Below are positions 39,789-47,614 of a stretch of 64,000 nt of DNA, piece by piece. Where the stretch lies: positions 83,562 through 147,561 of the forward strand of contig NZ_JABFNN010000044.1 in assembly GCF_013090115.1 (NCBI RefSeq), given 5' to 3'. A program made the translations under genes and the position numbers. This stretch comes from Flagellimonas amphidinii (GTDB taxonomy: Bacteria; Bacteroidota; Bacteroidia; Flavobacteriales; Flavobacteriaceae). Each line of letters opens with the position of its first letter. Position 1 is the stretch's first letter. A model generated the notes under the pieces. That model had not been told where the DNA came from and searched no databases. It saw nothing but the letters and a program-made list of their open reading frames with translations.

Positions 39789-39837
39789 TAAAGAGATGCC
39801 CTAATTAATTTTTTATCTTCGGATAAAATTTGTCTTT

Positions 39838-40149
39838 ATGAACCTTGCCAACATTGAATCCAAAGAAATTATGCCTGGATACCATGGTAAAATGGTCCAT
39901 GCCCAAAATATGTCCTGGGCATTCTGGGATGTGGAAAAAGATGCAGAAGTACCTGAACATCATCACATACATGAACAGATCATGCACGTTGTTGAAGGTT
40001 CTTTTGAATTTACTTTAGGTGGCAGCACAGCTATTTATGGGCCCGGGGATGTTGTTATAATTCCTTCCAACACACCGCACAGCGGCAAGGCTTTGACCGC
40101 ATGTAAATTAATGGATGTATTTAGCCCAGTTAGGGAAGCATATAAATAA
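39838..40149 (+). CDS. Cupin-domain protein
   Basis: 103 residues forming one cupin barrel. Motif 1 VPEHHHIHEQIMHVVEGSFE gives the metal-binding His residues and Glu; motif 2 is GPGDVVIIPSNTPHSGKAL. Small one-domain cupins bind a metal and act as isomerases, dioxygenases or sensors; the specific role cannot be told. It is 3 bp ahead of an SDR gene and probably in one operon with it. Confidence 0.9.
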   Translation: MNLANIESKEIMPGYHGKMVHAQNMSWAFWDVEKDAEVPEHHHIHEQIMHVVEGSFEFTLGGSTAIYGPGDVVIIPSNTPHSGKALTACKLMDVFSPVREAYK

Positions 40150-40152
40150 ATC

Positions 40153-40938
40153 ATGGAAATAGTTCTAACAGGAAAAAACGCCCTTGTTGGCGGTAGTAGT
40201 AAAGGTATTGGTCTGGCCATTGCCCAACAACTTTCCAAAAGTGGTGCAAATGTAACCTTAATGGCAAGGAATGAAGCTAAACTAAAAGAGGTTCTTGCTT
40301 CCTTAAGCACGAAAAATGGCCAAAATCACAGCTATTTACTTGTTGATTTTTCAAATTTTGAGATGTTCAAAAAAACCATTTCTTCATTTTTTGAGCAGAA
40401 TACCATCGATATTTTAGTAAACAACACCCAAGGACCCGAAGGAGGGGGCGCACTGGAAAAAAATGTAGATGATTACCAAACTGCCTTTGATTTGCTTTTT
40501 AAATCCGTAGTGCTCACCACTGAACTTGCCCTACAGCACATGCAGAAAAACTCTTGGGGTCGCATTATTAATGTGGCCTCAATTTCGGTGAAAGAACCCT
40601 TAAACTATCTGGCACTTTCAAACTCAATAAGAGCAGCAGTAGTGACATGGGGCAAAAGTTTGGCCTATGATGTTGCAAAAGACAATATTACAGTCAATAG
40701 TGTCCTCACTGGGTATTTTGATACAGACCGAATTGCGCAGCTTAATGCAAAAAAGGCTGAAAAGTTGGGTATATCACCAGAAGAAGTTCGCACCAATATG
40801 GAAGAACAGGTTCCCATGAAACGAATTGGCCACCCTGATGAATATGGCTACTTAGTAACATTTTTAGCTTCCAATAGGGCTGCCTATATTACAGGAACCA
40901 ATATCCCTATTGATGGAGGTCTCCTCAAATCACTTTAG
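40153..40938 (+). CDS. SDR-family oxidoreductase lacking the usual catalytic YxxxK
   Basis: 261 residues. Rossmann start LVGGSSKGIGLAIAQQLSKS (GxxxGIG), DILVNNTQGP, INVASISVKEP with the catalytic-position Ser, and the C-terminal AAYITGTNIPIDGG. The active-site helix reads NYLALSNSIRAAVVTWGKSL, with no Lys four residues after the Tyr; the LSNSIRAA pattern is shared by a known FabG-like SDR subgroup. Normal dehydrogenase chemistry is therefore doubtful. Operon with the cupin. Confidence 0.88.
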   Translation: MEIVLTGKNALVGGSSKGIGLAIAQQLSKSGANVTLMARNEAKLKEVLASLSTKNGQNHSYLLVDFSNFEMFKKTISSFFEQNTIDILVNNTQGPEGGGALEKNVDDYQTAFDLLFKSVVLTTELALQHMQKNSWGRIINVASISVKEPLNYLALSNSIRAAVVTWGKSLAYDVAKDNITVNSVLTGYFDTDRIAQLNAKKAEKLGISPEEVRTNMEEQVPMKRIGHPDEYGYLVTFLASNRAAYITGTNIPIDGGLLKSL

Positions 40939-40966
40939 TCCTTTGCACAAAAGGAAAACAAGGTTT

Positions 40967-40987
40967 AAATTATCATATTGATAATTT
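40967..40987. promoter_or_regulatory. Perfect palindrome upstream of the DoxX gene
   Basis: Nine-bp arms AAATTATCA and TGATAATTT around TAT, centred 50 bp before the DoxX start codon and just after the SDR stop. The 3-nt centre and AT-rich arms suit a dimeric repressor site better than an RNA hairpin. Confidence 0.5.
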
Positions 40988-41026
40988 TTGGTTATTTTTA
41001 TTGCTTAACCAGTAAAAATTAACCTT

Positions 41027-41401
41027 ATGAATTCAAAAGTTTTTATGGTCATCCGTATTCTACTCGGATTGTTTGTGCTCATATTTGGACTCAACAAATT
41101 TTTTCATTTCATCCCCATGGGTGAGATGCCCGAAAACGTAATGGGCTATTTTGGTGCTTTGTCATCAACCCATACAATGACCTTAGTTGCCGTTGTAGAG
41201 GTAGTCGCGGGCCTTGCCCTCATCGTTAATAAATTTGGAGCTCTAATGGCTGTGATTTTAATGAGTGTTTCAGTGAACGTTGCCTTTTTTCATGCTACCT
41301 TAGCTCCAGAAGGTATTGGGCCTGCCCTGGGCTTACTTATTCTTAATATTGCCGCCCTTTTCGGGTACAAAGACCGTTATAAAGATATTTTAAGGGCCTA
41401 G
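41027..41401 (+). CDS. DoxX-like small membrane protein
   Basis: 124 residues with four membrane helices. VIRILLGLFVLIFGLNKFFH and the helix pair around TLVAVVEVVAGLALIVNKFG resemble the DoxX/DUF6-like family of small quinone-linked or stress-related membrane proteins. Function not known. A 9-bp-arm palindrome lies upstream and a bidirectional terminator follows directly. Confidence 0.8.
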   Translation: MNSKVFMVIRILLGLFVLIFGLNKFFHFIPMGEMPENVMGYFGALSSTHTMTLVAVVEVVAGLALIVNKFGALMAVILMSVSVNVAFFHATLAPEGIGPALGLLILNIAALFGYKDRYKDILRA

Positions 41402-41404
41402 TGT

Positions 41405-41436
41405 AAAAAAAGACCTTCTAAAGAAGGTCTTTTTTG
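41405..41436. terminator. Bidirectional terminator between DoxX and the response regulator
   Basis: Stem AGACCTTC with its complement GAAGGTCT, loop TAAA, flanked by A and T runs on both sides so that it works for the plus-strand DoxX gene and the minus-strand LytTR gene, which end 12-48 bp away. Confidence 0.9.
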
Positions 41437-41448
41437 TTCGTTTTTTGA

Positions 41449-42174
41449 TTATAAACTCATTTTGTCCTTGAAAATATAGGACTGTCTTCTGGACACTTCC
41501 ACCTCTTCCCCATTCTTCATTTTTAGCTTGAGCTTTCCATTGAACCAAGGCACAACGTTCTCAATAAAATTGGTATTCACTATTTGCTGTCGGTTGGCCC
41601 TGAAAAAAGTCTCGGAAGGTAATTTTTCCTCTACTTGATTGAGTGATTTATAAAGTAAGGGTTTTTCTCCATTGAAGAACACCCGGGTATAATTTCCAAC
41701 TATTTCAAACTGCGAAATATTACCAATCTTTACCAACCAACAAGACTCCCCGTCCTTAATGAAAATCTGACTGCTTTCTACTAATTTCTTGGTTTTGGAT
41801 GATTGTTCCTGATTTGCTTCCAACTGGGCCGTTACCTTTTCCAAAGCCATGGCAAATCTCTTCTCACTTACAGGTTTCAACAAATAGTCCAAGGCATTGT
41901 ACTCAAACGATTTTATGGCGTATTCATCAAATGCTGTAGTAAAAACCGTAATTGGCACCTCATCAAGCATTTCCAAGAGCTCAAAACCATCCTTCTCCGG
42001 CATGTTGATATCCAAAAAAAGTAAATCCGGGTTAGCTTTTTGAATCAATTCATATCCATTGTCCACATTTTCGGCCTCACCTACAAGTTCAATTTCAACA
42101 TGCTTTTTTATGAGCTCTTTGAGCTCATTACGTGCCAATCTTGAATCTTCTACTATGACAGCTCTTATTTTCAT
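41449..42174 (-). CDS. LytTR-type response regulator
   Basis: 241 residues. Receiver domain 1-120 with phospho-accepting Asp 55 in LFLDINMPEKDGFELLEML and the Lys of YLLKPVSEKRF. The C-terminal LytTR DNA-binding domain (about 140-241) has GNYTRVFFNGEKPLLYKSLN and FFRANRQQIVNTNFIENVVP. Its start overlaps the end of the sensor kinase gene by 4 bp (ATGA), so the pair is translated together. Targets unknown; LytTR proteins usually bind direct repeats. Confidence 0.94.
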   Translation of the reverse strand: MKIRAVIVEDSRLARNELKELIKKHVEIELVGEAENVDNGYELIQKANPDLLFLDINMPEKDGFELLEMLDEVPITVFTTAFDEYAIKSFEYNALDYLLKPVSEKRFAMALEKVTAQLEANQEQSSKTKKLVESSQIFIKDGESCWLVKIGNISQFEIVGNYTRVFFNGEKPLLYKSLNQVEEKLPSETFFRANRQQIVNTNFIENVVPWFNGKLKLKMKNGEEVEVSRRQSYIFKDKMSL

Positions 42175-43229
42175 GCCAATGGAATTTTAACCTCGGCCAC
42201 AACCTCATCTTCAAATTCTTTCAACGTAAAGGAGGCCTCATCTGTGTATAATAATTTCAGTCGCTGTTTAATATTTTTTACTCCTAATTGTGTGGAGTTT
42301 TTTGCTATTTTCAATTTTCCTGTATTTCGAACCTCAATGCGCAACTCCCCTTCCATTTTTTGAATCTTCAAAACTATTTTTCCACCATTTTTAAGGTTTG
42401 AAATACCATGCTTGGCAGCATTCTCGATCAACAATTGAATAATCATGGGTGGAATCTGTACATCCAAAGTTTCCTTATCTACATTTTTGATGAATTGCAA
42501 CCTATCCTCAAACTGTATCTTGGACAAGTCTATATAATTGTCCACTACCTCTAATTCTTCTTTAACAGCAATTGCATTGCTATTGTTCTTAGTGAGGGAA
42601 TAGCGCAATATTTCAGAGAGCTTGGTAAGCATTTCCCTAGATTTTTCCACATCTTCCAACATAAGCCCTCTAATGTTGTTGAGACTATTGAACATAAAAT
42701 GTGGATTAATCTGTCCTTTCAACGTATTTAACTGGGCTTGCTTTAGATGGGTGTTCAATTCCAACCTTTCAATCCGCTCTTTGTTCAGTTTGAGCAAGAG
42801 TTTAATGACCAGATAGGTAACCACCCAAGCTCCAATCAAAAACAATGAATTTAATACTTGAATCCAAACATTGTCGTACATCCTGAAAATCTTCAGCTCA
42901 GAATCCGTCAAGCTCGGCCCAAATTTGACATAAACAAACCCAAAGAGTATGTTTAATCCCCCAAACAAAACAGCGGTCATTATAAAAGAAACCAGAATTT
43001 TTAAAAATTCCTTAAGTCCAAAACCCTCAAACTGGATGTTACTTTTGAGATACCACCGAAGCACTGAAGTGGAGAAAATCCCGATAGCAGTTCCCAAAAC
43101 AATGGAATACACCAAAAATTCAACACTCACGCCTTTTAAGGCAAAAATGGAAAGCAGGTTGATGAATCCCCAACCCAAAAATTGAAGGCCCCAAAAGATA
43201 TAATTGTTCTTCTTTTTACTTAGTTCCAA
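42171..43229 (-). CDS. LytS/YehU-type sensor histidine kinase
   Basis: 352 residues. About four membrane helices in the first 150 residues, then the His-kinase (PF06580) domain with the phosphorylated His in KGQINPHFMFNSLNNIRGLM and the ATP-binding N box IQLLIENAAKHGISNL. No large extracellular sensor domain, so it probably senses something in the membrane. The start is TTG at 43227-43229; no in-frame ATG is close upstream. A TATATTTG box lies 21 bp before it. Confidence 0.92.
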   Translation of the reverse strand: MELSKKKNNYIFWGLQFLGWGFINLLSIFALKGVSVEFLVYSIVLGTAIGIFSTSVLRWYLKSNIQFEGFGLKEFLKILVSFIMTAVLFGGLNILFGFVYVKFGPSLTDSELKIFRMYDNVWIQVLNSLFLIGAWVVTYLVIKLLLKLNKERIERLELNTHLKQAQLNTLKGQINPHFMFNSLNNIRGLMLEDVEKSREMLTKLSEILRYSLTKNNSNAIAVKEELEVVDNYIDLSKIQFEDRLQFIKNVDKETLDVQIPPMIIQLLIENAAKHGISNLKNGGKIVLKIQKMEGELRIEVRNTGKLKIAKNSTQLGVKNIKQRLKLLYTDEASFTLKEFEDEVVAEVKIPLA

Positions 43230-43249
43230 TGGTTTTTTAATTGGTTTTT

Positions 43250-43257
43250 CAAATATA
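43250..43257 (-). promoter_or_regulatory. -7 box of the two-component operon
   Basis: TATATTTG on the minus strand, 20 nt before the TTG start of the kinase gene. No TTTG at the -33 place; instead that place is covered by the right arm of a large inverted repeat, which suggests an activator- or repressor-dependent promoter. Confidence 0.5.
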
Positions 43258-43309
43258 CCTTTTTGATGACAGGTTTGGTATCATGGTCGGTACTGTCAAA
43301 CAAAAAGGT
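43258..43309. promoter_or_regulatory. Large inverted repeat at the two-component promoter
   Basis: Sixteen-bp arms at 43258-43273 and 43294-43309, matching at 13 of 16 positions (CCTTTTT and TGACAG ends perfect), separated by 20 bp. It immediately precedes the -7 box. There is no T run after it, so it does not look like a terminator for the upstream 73-residue gene. Confidence 0.5.
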
Positions 43310-43326
43310 ATTTTGCTAGTTTATGA

Positions 43327-43548
43327 TCATGTCTCTTTTAAAGCTTTATTAGTCTTCTTTCTTTTGAAGGGATTATGACATTTTTGTTTGGTATCCAAAA
43401 ACGCAATCCACATAAAAGAAGTGCTGGTGTAGAAAAGTGTAAAATAATCGTTGTACTCCCAACCATTGAATCTACCATAAACAGCAACTATAAAACCTAG
43501 AATGCCCAATGTTAAAATGATTTTCTGGGAGGTGTTCAATCTTCTCAT
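43327..43548 (-). CDS. Small two-helix membrane protein
   Basis: 73 residues: MRRLNTSQKIILTLGILGFI starts the first membrane helix, DYFTLFYTSTSFMWIAFL the second, followed by a basic tail with KRKKTNKALKET. No family recognised. It lies upstream of the two-component operon on the same strand, 97 bp away, with the large inverted repeat between, so it may be regulated separately. Confidence 0.55.
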   Translation of the reverse strand: MRRLNTSQKIILTLGILGFIVAVYGRFNGWEYNDYFTLFYTSTSFMWIAFLDTKQKCHNPFKRKKTNKALKET

Positions 43549-43585
43549 ACTTAAAGTCCTTTATTTTGGTTAAATAAAAATTTCA

Positions 43586-43684
43586 ATGATTAAAGTAATT
43601 ACCAGTTTTGCTAAAGTGATCATAACGCTTGGTCTTTTAGTTTATACTGCTAAAGTAGTTGACATCCATTTGTTTATGAAGTGA
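43586..43684 (+). CDS. Possible 32-residue hydrophobic peptide
   Basis: A short ORF reading MIKVITSFAKVIITLGLLVY then TAKVVDIHLFMK, one membrane helix. It is divergent from the 73-residue gene, in an otherwise empty 251-bp gap. No ribosome-binding site or clear promoter (a TATTTTG near-match lies about 20 bp before). Could be a chance ORF. Confidence 0.2.
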   Translation: MIKVITSFAKVIITLGLLVYTAKVVDIHLFMK

Positions 43685-43751
43685 ATTATGACCAGCGGTA
43701 AAATGGAATTGGTGAACGGTATGGACAAATATTATATATATTAGGTAACAA

Positions 43752-43775
43752 AAAAGGAGCCATATGGCTCCTTTT
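43752..43775 (-). terminator. Terminator of the S9 peptidase gene
   Basis: Perfect 10-bp stem AAAAGGAGCC with its complement, loop ATAT, with T runs on both ends. It lies 25 bp after the stop codon of the minus-strand peptidase gene. Confidence 0.9.
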
Positions 43776-43799
43776 CTTATTGAATATCATTGCATTACC

Positions 43800-45824
43800 T
43801 TAATCCTTCAAAGGCTTAAGTATTTCCTGTTTACCTAAATGTTTTGCGTAAAAGCCCATCATGGCCTTGTAGAGTTCCAGTCTGTTCTCTTCCTTACCAA
43901 AACCATGCCCTTCGTCATATTTGACCATATAGGGAACATCTACACCTTTGGCTCTCAAAGCGCTCACTATCTGATCTGATTCATCAATATTTACTCTGGG
44001 GTCATTTGCTCCCTGAACCACAAATAATGGTTTTTTGATTTTATCCACATGGTTCACCGGAGATACTTCTTCCATAATGACTTTTTCCTCTGGAACGTCC
44101 TCATCATACCATATTTCTTTAATGATTTTTAGGTAAGGTTTCCAGTATGGAGGAATGGTCTTCATAAAGGTGAACAAGTTGGATACCCCAACATAATCCA
44201 CTCCACAAGCATATAGATCTGGAGTCTTGGTTAAACCGCGAAGTACTGCATACCCTCCATGGCTTCCTCCATAAATAGCTGCTCTGTCTGCATCCACCCA
44301 GCCTTGATCAATAACATATTTTAATCCATCTTCCACATCATCCATGGCCTTTCTGCCGATTTCTTTAAACCCTGATTCCAAGAATTCCCTTCCATAACCT
44401 CCGGAGATTCTAAAATTCACCTGTAAAGTGGCGTAGCCTCTACTTGCAAAGAGTTGTGCTTCAGAATTAAAACCCCAAGAGTCCCTAATACCTTGTGGCC
44501 CTCCATGCGGATTCACGATTACTGGAACCTTTTCTCCAGCCAAAGCAGCTTTTGGCAGGGTGATATAGCCATGCAAAGTGATTCCATCTCTACTTTTAAA
44601 GGTAATTGGACGCATTTCTGACATATCCTCTTCTTTCAACTGAGGCATGGTGTTATAAAGTTCTTTAAGTTCATTTTTTGCCACGTCATAAGCATAGTAG
44701 ACTCCGTACAAGCGGTCACTATCCACATACACCATAAAAAGATTCTCATCTTCTGAAGTATCCAATACCCTGTACTGCTTACCGGGCAGGTCCTTCTTCA
44801 TTGCAGCATCCAAAGCCTTATATGGAACGCTCACAGGAACCATTATACTTTTTTCACCCTCATAAGAGAAATAATCCACTTCATAGTTTCTTGTTCTTGC
44901 CAATCCCATTCCTTGAACATCATAGCTGTCATTGGCAAAGACTTTTTCAATCATTTTATTCTCTTTCAAATCGTAAAGCTGTATTTCCGCTTTATCACTC
45001 TCCAAATTGGAAACTACGTAGGCATCATTTGGATTAGGAGTTCCATAGTTAAATTCCTGAATCACAAAATTATCTTTCCAATTCAAGCTTTTGAGCAATT
45101 TGTAACCTCCTTCTCCATCTTCGTAATAAATATCTTGCTCTACGCCATCTCTAATTCTTGTAAAGGATTTAAGATTGCCATCCTTATCAAAATTATATCC
45201 AAAAATGGGGTTGGCTGGGTCATCGTTAGAATAGAGCTGGGACAACTCCCCTGTTTTATGGTTTACCTTGTAAGGCTCAAAAACCTGTGGGTTGTTTTTG
45301 TTCATGGAAACGATAATGTGGTCCTTGTCCTCACGAAGCAACTCAGTAAATTGAGCTCGTACCCCATCAAAGGGTGTCAAATCTATGGATTCCCCTCCAT
45401 CAAGATTAACGGCATAAATGTGATAATTTTCATTGCCTCCTTTATCCATCACATAATATAACCTTTGGTTATTCAGCCAGCCATATCCTCTCACCAATTC
45501 GTCTTTTTCCTCAATGGCCATTTTTGCTTCACCCGTAGTCAAGTTTTTAACAAAAATGTGCTGCTTTCCATTTGCATCGCGCTCCCGGTATGACAGATAT
45601 TTTCCATCAGGTGAAAATCGAAAAGTAAAAACCTTCGGGTTAGCAAAATAGTCTTCAACCGTATATCGATAATCGCCTTCATCCAAAGCTGCTAGGGCCA
45701 TTAACTCTTCGTCGGAGCTGACCAACGCAGGATCTCCAGGTTTATCCTGAGCAAAAGTGGCCGTTCCCAAAAAAGACAATAGGGCCATGCCACAAAACAT
45801 TTTAAATTTTTGTGTTGTTTTCAT
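43800..45824 (-). CDS. S9-family prolyl oligopeptidase-like peptidase, secreted
   Basis: 674 residues. Signal peptide ending LGTATFA at about 25. A beta-propeller (about 50-410) with VFTFRFSPDGKYLSYRERDA and similar blades covers the C-terminal alpha/beta-hydrolase with catalytic Ser 521 in YGGSHGGYAVLRGL, the Asp in VQGANDPRVN and the His in YDEGHGFGKE. These S9C-type enzymes cut short peptides or act as acylaminoacyl peptidases in the periplasm. A single-gene unit with its own TAATTTTG box and a terminator. Confidence 0.93.
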   Translation of the reverse strand: MKTTQKFKMFCGMALLSFLGTATFAQDKPGDPALVSSDEELMALAALDEGDYRYTVEDYFANPKVFTFRFSPDGKYLSYRERDANGKQHIFVKNLTTGEAKMAIEEKDELVRGYGWLNNQRLYYVMDKGGNENYHIYAVNLDGGESIDLTPFDGVRAQFTELLREDKDHIIVSMNKNNPQVFEPYKVNHKTGELSQLYSNDDPANPIFGYNFDKDGNLKSFTRIRDGVEQDIYYEDGEGGYKLLKSLNWKDNFVIQEFNYGTPNPNDAYVVSNLESDKAEIQLYDLKENKMIEKVFANDSYDVQGMGLARTRNYEVDYFSYEGEKSIMVPVSVPYKALDAAMKKDLPGKQYRVLDTSEDENLFMVYVDSDRLYGVYYAYDVAKNELKELYNTMPQLKEEDMSEMRPITFKSRDGITLHGYITLPKAALAGEKVPVIVNPHGGPQGIRDSWGFNSEAQLFASRGYATLQVNFRISGGYGREFLESGFKEIGRKAMDDVEDGLKYVIDQGWVDADRAAIYGGSHGGYAVLRGLTKTPDLYACGVDYVGVSNLFTFMKTIPPYWKPYLKIIKEIWYDEDVPEEKVIMEEVSPVNHVDKIKKPLFVVQGANDPRVNIDESDQIVSALRAKGVDVPYMVKYDEGHGFGKEENRLELYKAMMGFYAKHLGKQEILKPLKD

Positions 45825-45864
45825 AGTGTTTTCATTAGTTTTTGATTGAAAAATTGTAGCGTTT

Positions 45865-45890
45865 CAAAATTAGACTGGTTTTGTTCCAGT
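45865..45890 (-). promoter_or_regulatory. -7 box and inverted repeat upstream of the S9 peptidase
   Basis: TAATTTTG at 45865-45872 (minus strand), 41 bp before the ATG, fits the -7 consensus; no clear -33 was seen. Directly upstream, ACTGG and CCAGT form a 5-bp inverted repeat with a 7-bp centre (45874-45890), inside the promoter spacer where a regulator could bind. Confidence 0.45.
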
Positions 45891-45989
45891 TTGTTACATC
45901 TTGAAACTGTTAAATCTACTAATGAAAACAGCTTACCTATCTGAAAATATGATAAGTGGTAAAATAGGGCAACCCTCCGGAAGATATTT

Positions 45990-46508
45990 CTATTCGGGCG
46001 GAAACTTGGCAAAAACCTTTTTAACAATAGCAGCCAATCGTGCTTCCCTCACACTTGGCGAGGCATTGTCTCGATATCCACTTTCACTGACAGCTTGCCA
46101 GAACAAGGCATCCTTTTGAGAATCTACAAAATCAAACTGAATCTGGCGTTGTATTCCTGAACTCCCCAAGGGAATCCCAACCGAAACACCACCGCCAACA
46201 TTACGCCCCGTTCCTCCAACACCTACGCCTATAGCATTATTGGGTGCATTTCTAAATTCACTACTAAGGATGTTAATGAAAAAATCCGGCTCCTCTGCCA
46301 ATTTATAGCCCTTGGATTGCAGGGTTGAATCCAAAATACGAACTAACCTTCTTTCATCCAATTGACTCAAACCCGACTCTATATCAGAAAAATAGTTGTA
46401 GGTAGTATAATTTGAAAAGTCAGTTCCCCTGTCATAATCATAGTTTACCCTTACGGAACCGCAAGAGGCCAATAAACTAATAATTGCAATGGCAAAAAGG
46501 TATCGCAT
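45990..46508 (-). CDS. DUF4136 lipoprotein
   Basis: 172 residues from ATG at 46506-46508: MRYLFAIAIISLLASC, lipid Cys at 16. DUF4136 pattern: VRVNYDYDRGTDFSNYTTYN, LDSTLQSKGYKLAEEPDFFI and a Gly-rich stretch VGVGGTGRNVGGGVSVGIPL, ending LAAIVKKVFAKFPPE. The longer reading starts with TTG and is rejected. Function unknown; envelope protein. Sixty-three bp after obgE on the same strand. Confidence 0.88.
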   Translation of the reverse strand: MRYLFAIAIISLLASCGSVRVNYDYDRGTDFSNYTTYNYFSDIESGLSQLDERRLVRILDSTLQSKGYKLAEEPDFFINILSSEFRNAPNNAIGVGVGGTGRNVGGGVSVGIPLGSSGIQRQIQFDFVDSQKDALFWQAVSESGYRDNASPSVREARLAAIVKKVFAKFPPE

Positions 46509-46571
46509 GAGAATAATTTGGACTACCTTAAATTTACTCAATATTTGGTTTACAAAGAGAAATACGAATGG

Positions 46572-47573
46572 TTATTCGTTCAAAAGCGCCCAAAGTTTGT
46601 CTTTGAGTTCCATAATCCCCAAACCACTCACCGAGGAGATAAAATGATAGGGGACATCTTTAAAATCCTCTTGAAGTTCTTGATTCATTTCTTCAATGAG
46701 CTCAGCATCCAGCATATCACATTTGGAAATAACCACCAGCCTGTTCTTATCCAAGAGTTCAGCATTATATCGTCTTAACTCATCCAAAAGGATATTGTAT
46801 TCTTGGCTGATATCATTGCTATCTGCTGGTATTAAAAAAAGTAATGTAGCATTGCGTTCAATATGACGTAAAAAATAATGGCCCAAACCTTTTCCTTCAG
46901 CTGCTCCTTCAATAATTCCAGGAATATCTGCCATTACAAAACTCTTGAAATCGCGGTACTCCACAATTCCTAAATTAGGTTTGAGCGTAGTAAACTCATA
47001 GTCAGCAATCTTTGGTTTTGCAGAGGTTATTACTGACAACAATGTTGATTTTCCTGCATTGGGGAAGCCTACTAAGCCGACATCTGCCAAAACTTTGAGT
47101 TCGAGAGTAACCTGAGTTTCCTGACCAGGAATACCCGGTTGTGCATACCTAGGGGTTTGGTTGGTTGGGCTTTTGAAATGCCAGTTACCGCGGCCTCCTT
47201 TTCCTCCTTCGAGTATTATTTTTTCTTCTTGGTCTTCCGTGATTTCAAACAAAACGGCATTGGTTGCAGTATCTCTAACCACAGTCCCCAAAGGCACCTC
47301 CAAATATATATCCTGACCATCTGCACCAGTACTTCTGTTCTTACTGCCATGCTCTCCATGACCTGCTTTAAAATGCTTTTTGAATCTGTAATGCACCAAG
47401 GTCCAAAGGTTTTTGTTTCCTTTGATGATCACATGACCCCCGCGACCACCGTCACCACCATCCGGTCCACCTTTGGCAATATATTTTTCACGATGTAAAT
47501 GCACAGAGCCTTTACCTCCATTTCCGGAAGCAACATGCACTTTTACATAATCCACAAAATTACCCTCGGTCAT
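46572..47573 (-). CDS. obgE: GTPase Obg (CgtA)
   Basis: 333 residues. Obg fold with Gly-rich loops ([37 protein letters not shown]) in 1-158, then the G domain: G1 [15 protein letters not shown]3 [21 protein letters not shown]4 SKCDM. The C-terminal OCT extension is absent, as in other Bacteroidota. Acts in late 50S assembly and stress response. Downstream of the hpt-adk fusion by 41 bp. Confidence 0.96.
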   Translation of the reverse strand: MTEGNFVDYVKVHVASGNGGKGSVHLHREKYIAKGGPDGGDGGRGGHVIIKGNKNLWTLVHYRFKKHFKAGHGEHGSKNRSTGADGQDIYLEVPLGTVVRDTATNAVLFEITEDQEEKIILEGGKGGRGNWHFKSPTNQTPRYAQPGIPGQETQVTLELKVLADVGLVGFPNAGKSTLLSVITSAKPKIADYEFTTLKPNLGIVEYRDFKSFVMADIPGIIEGAAEGKGLGHYFLRHIERNATLLFLIPADSNDISQEYNILLDELRRYNAELLDKNRLVVISKCDMLDAELIEEMNQELQEDFKDVPYHFISSVSGLGIMELKDKLWALLNE

Positions 47574-47614
47574 TTTCTTGGATTTTTATTATTAGTTTGG
47601 CAAGAGTGCAGGGG

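Noticed and set aside
43258..43309. Inverted repeat as a terminator for the 73-residue gene
   Set aside because: Twenty-nt loop, mismatches and no T run after the stem; its place at the -7 box fits an operator better.
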